Positions 6,838 to 6,924 of a DNA stretch of 6,924 bases are shown here, in pieces. Made by a program: the position numbers and the translations under genes. Location of the stretch: positions 1 through 6,924 of the forward strand of contig CALYBF010000075.1 of assembly GCA_944393755.1 (NCBI GenBank), given 5' to 3'. The notes below the pieces were generated by a model, which did no database searches, was not told the DNA's origin, and saw only the letters and a list, made by a program, of their open reading frames with translations. The stretch's first letter is position 1. Each line of letters starts with the position of its first letter. This DNA comes from an uncultured Clostridia bacterium. Lineage in GTDB: Bacteria > Bacillota > Clostridia > TANB77 > CAG-508.

Positions 6838-6924
6838 AAAAAACTGTAAAAATGCAATCTTTATAAAACAAGTTTAGTTCTAAAAAGGACAAACAAATAA
6901 TATTATTAAATAAATAATAAAAGA
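6838..6924. other. AT-rich intergenic sequence at the right edge, no gene seen
   Basis: Upstream of the leftward promoter I see no open frame with a ribosome binding site, no RNA gene and no convincing terminator. A 12-bp all-A/T palindrome (AATAATATTATT, 6896-6907) is present, but it is the kind expected in low-complexity AT-rich DNA. Any neighbouring gene lies beyond the window. Confidence 0.5.

Noticed and set aside
6461..6877. Two rightward open frames (6461-6649 and 6662-6877) opposite the 5' end of the giant gene
   Set aside because: No ribosome binding site or promoter was seen for either, and both lie opposite conserved activase motifs or the mapped leader and promoter.
6896..6907. 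AATAATATTATT palindrome as an operator or origin element
   Set aside because: An all-A/T 12-base palindrome is expected by chance in this composition, and nothing nearby suggests an origin.
6881..6924. AAGGA-like purine run at 6885-6889 as a ribosome binding site for a rightward gene at the window edge
   Set aside because: No ATG, GTG or TTG follows at workable spacing; the sequence is A/T-only low complexity to the end of the window.

Overview
The window is an AT-rich segment from a low-GC, probably anaerobic bacterium, most plausibly a clostridial-type Firmicute. I infer this from strong A/T bias at third codon positions, AGA-rich arginine usage, sigma-A-type promoters, purine-rich ribosome binding sites, and a 2-hydroxyacyl-CoA dehydratase/activase-type protein of a kind concentrated in obligate anaerobes. 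The standard genetic code fits: both large frames end at ordinary stops and tryptophan is encoded by TGG. The species cannot be named from the sequence alone.

Layout: positions 1-94 hold a near-consensus promoter, a 12-bp dyad and the ribosome binding site for tex. Positions 95-2278 (+) encode a complete Tex-family S1 RNA-binding protein of 727 residues. Positions 2279-2400 are a convergent intergenic gap holding two back-to-back hairpin terminators, one for each gene. Positions 2401-6756 (-) encode one giant protein of 1451 residues. It fuses two BcrA/HgdC-type ATPase activase modules, a four-cysteine motif, and two dehydratase-like cysteine-cluster modules (COG1924 + COG3580/DUF2229 + COG3581 architecture). 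Positions 6757-6924 hold that gene's ribosome binding site, leader and a good promoter reading leftward, then AT-rich sequence with no supportable gene.

The two genes converge, each has its own promoter and terminator, and there is no sign that they cooperate. Tex is a housekeeping transcription/RNA-associated protein. The giant protein is the interesting object. Archetypal anaerobic dehydratases need an activator homodimer plus an alpha/beta dehydratase dimer, and this one chain appears to hold covalent equivalents of all four subunits. Its cysteine spacing closely matches the activator family, and each dehydratase-like half has three cysteines at comparable places. To my knowledge the family is widespread in anaerobes but has no agreed substrate, so it is best read as an ATP-dependent low-potential electron-transfer enzyme of unknown reaction. 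No repeats, CRISPR array, mobile element, tRNA or rRNA was seen.
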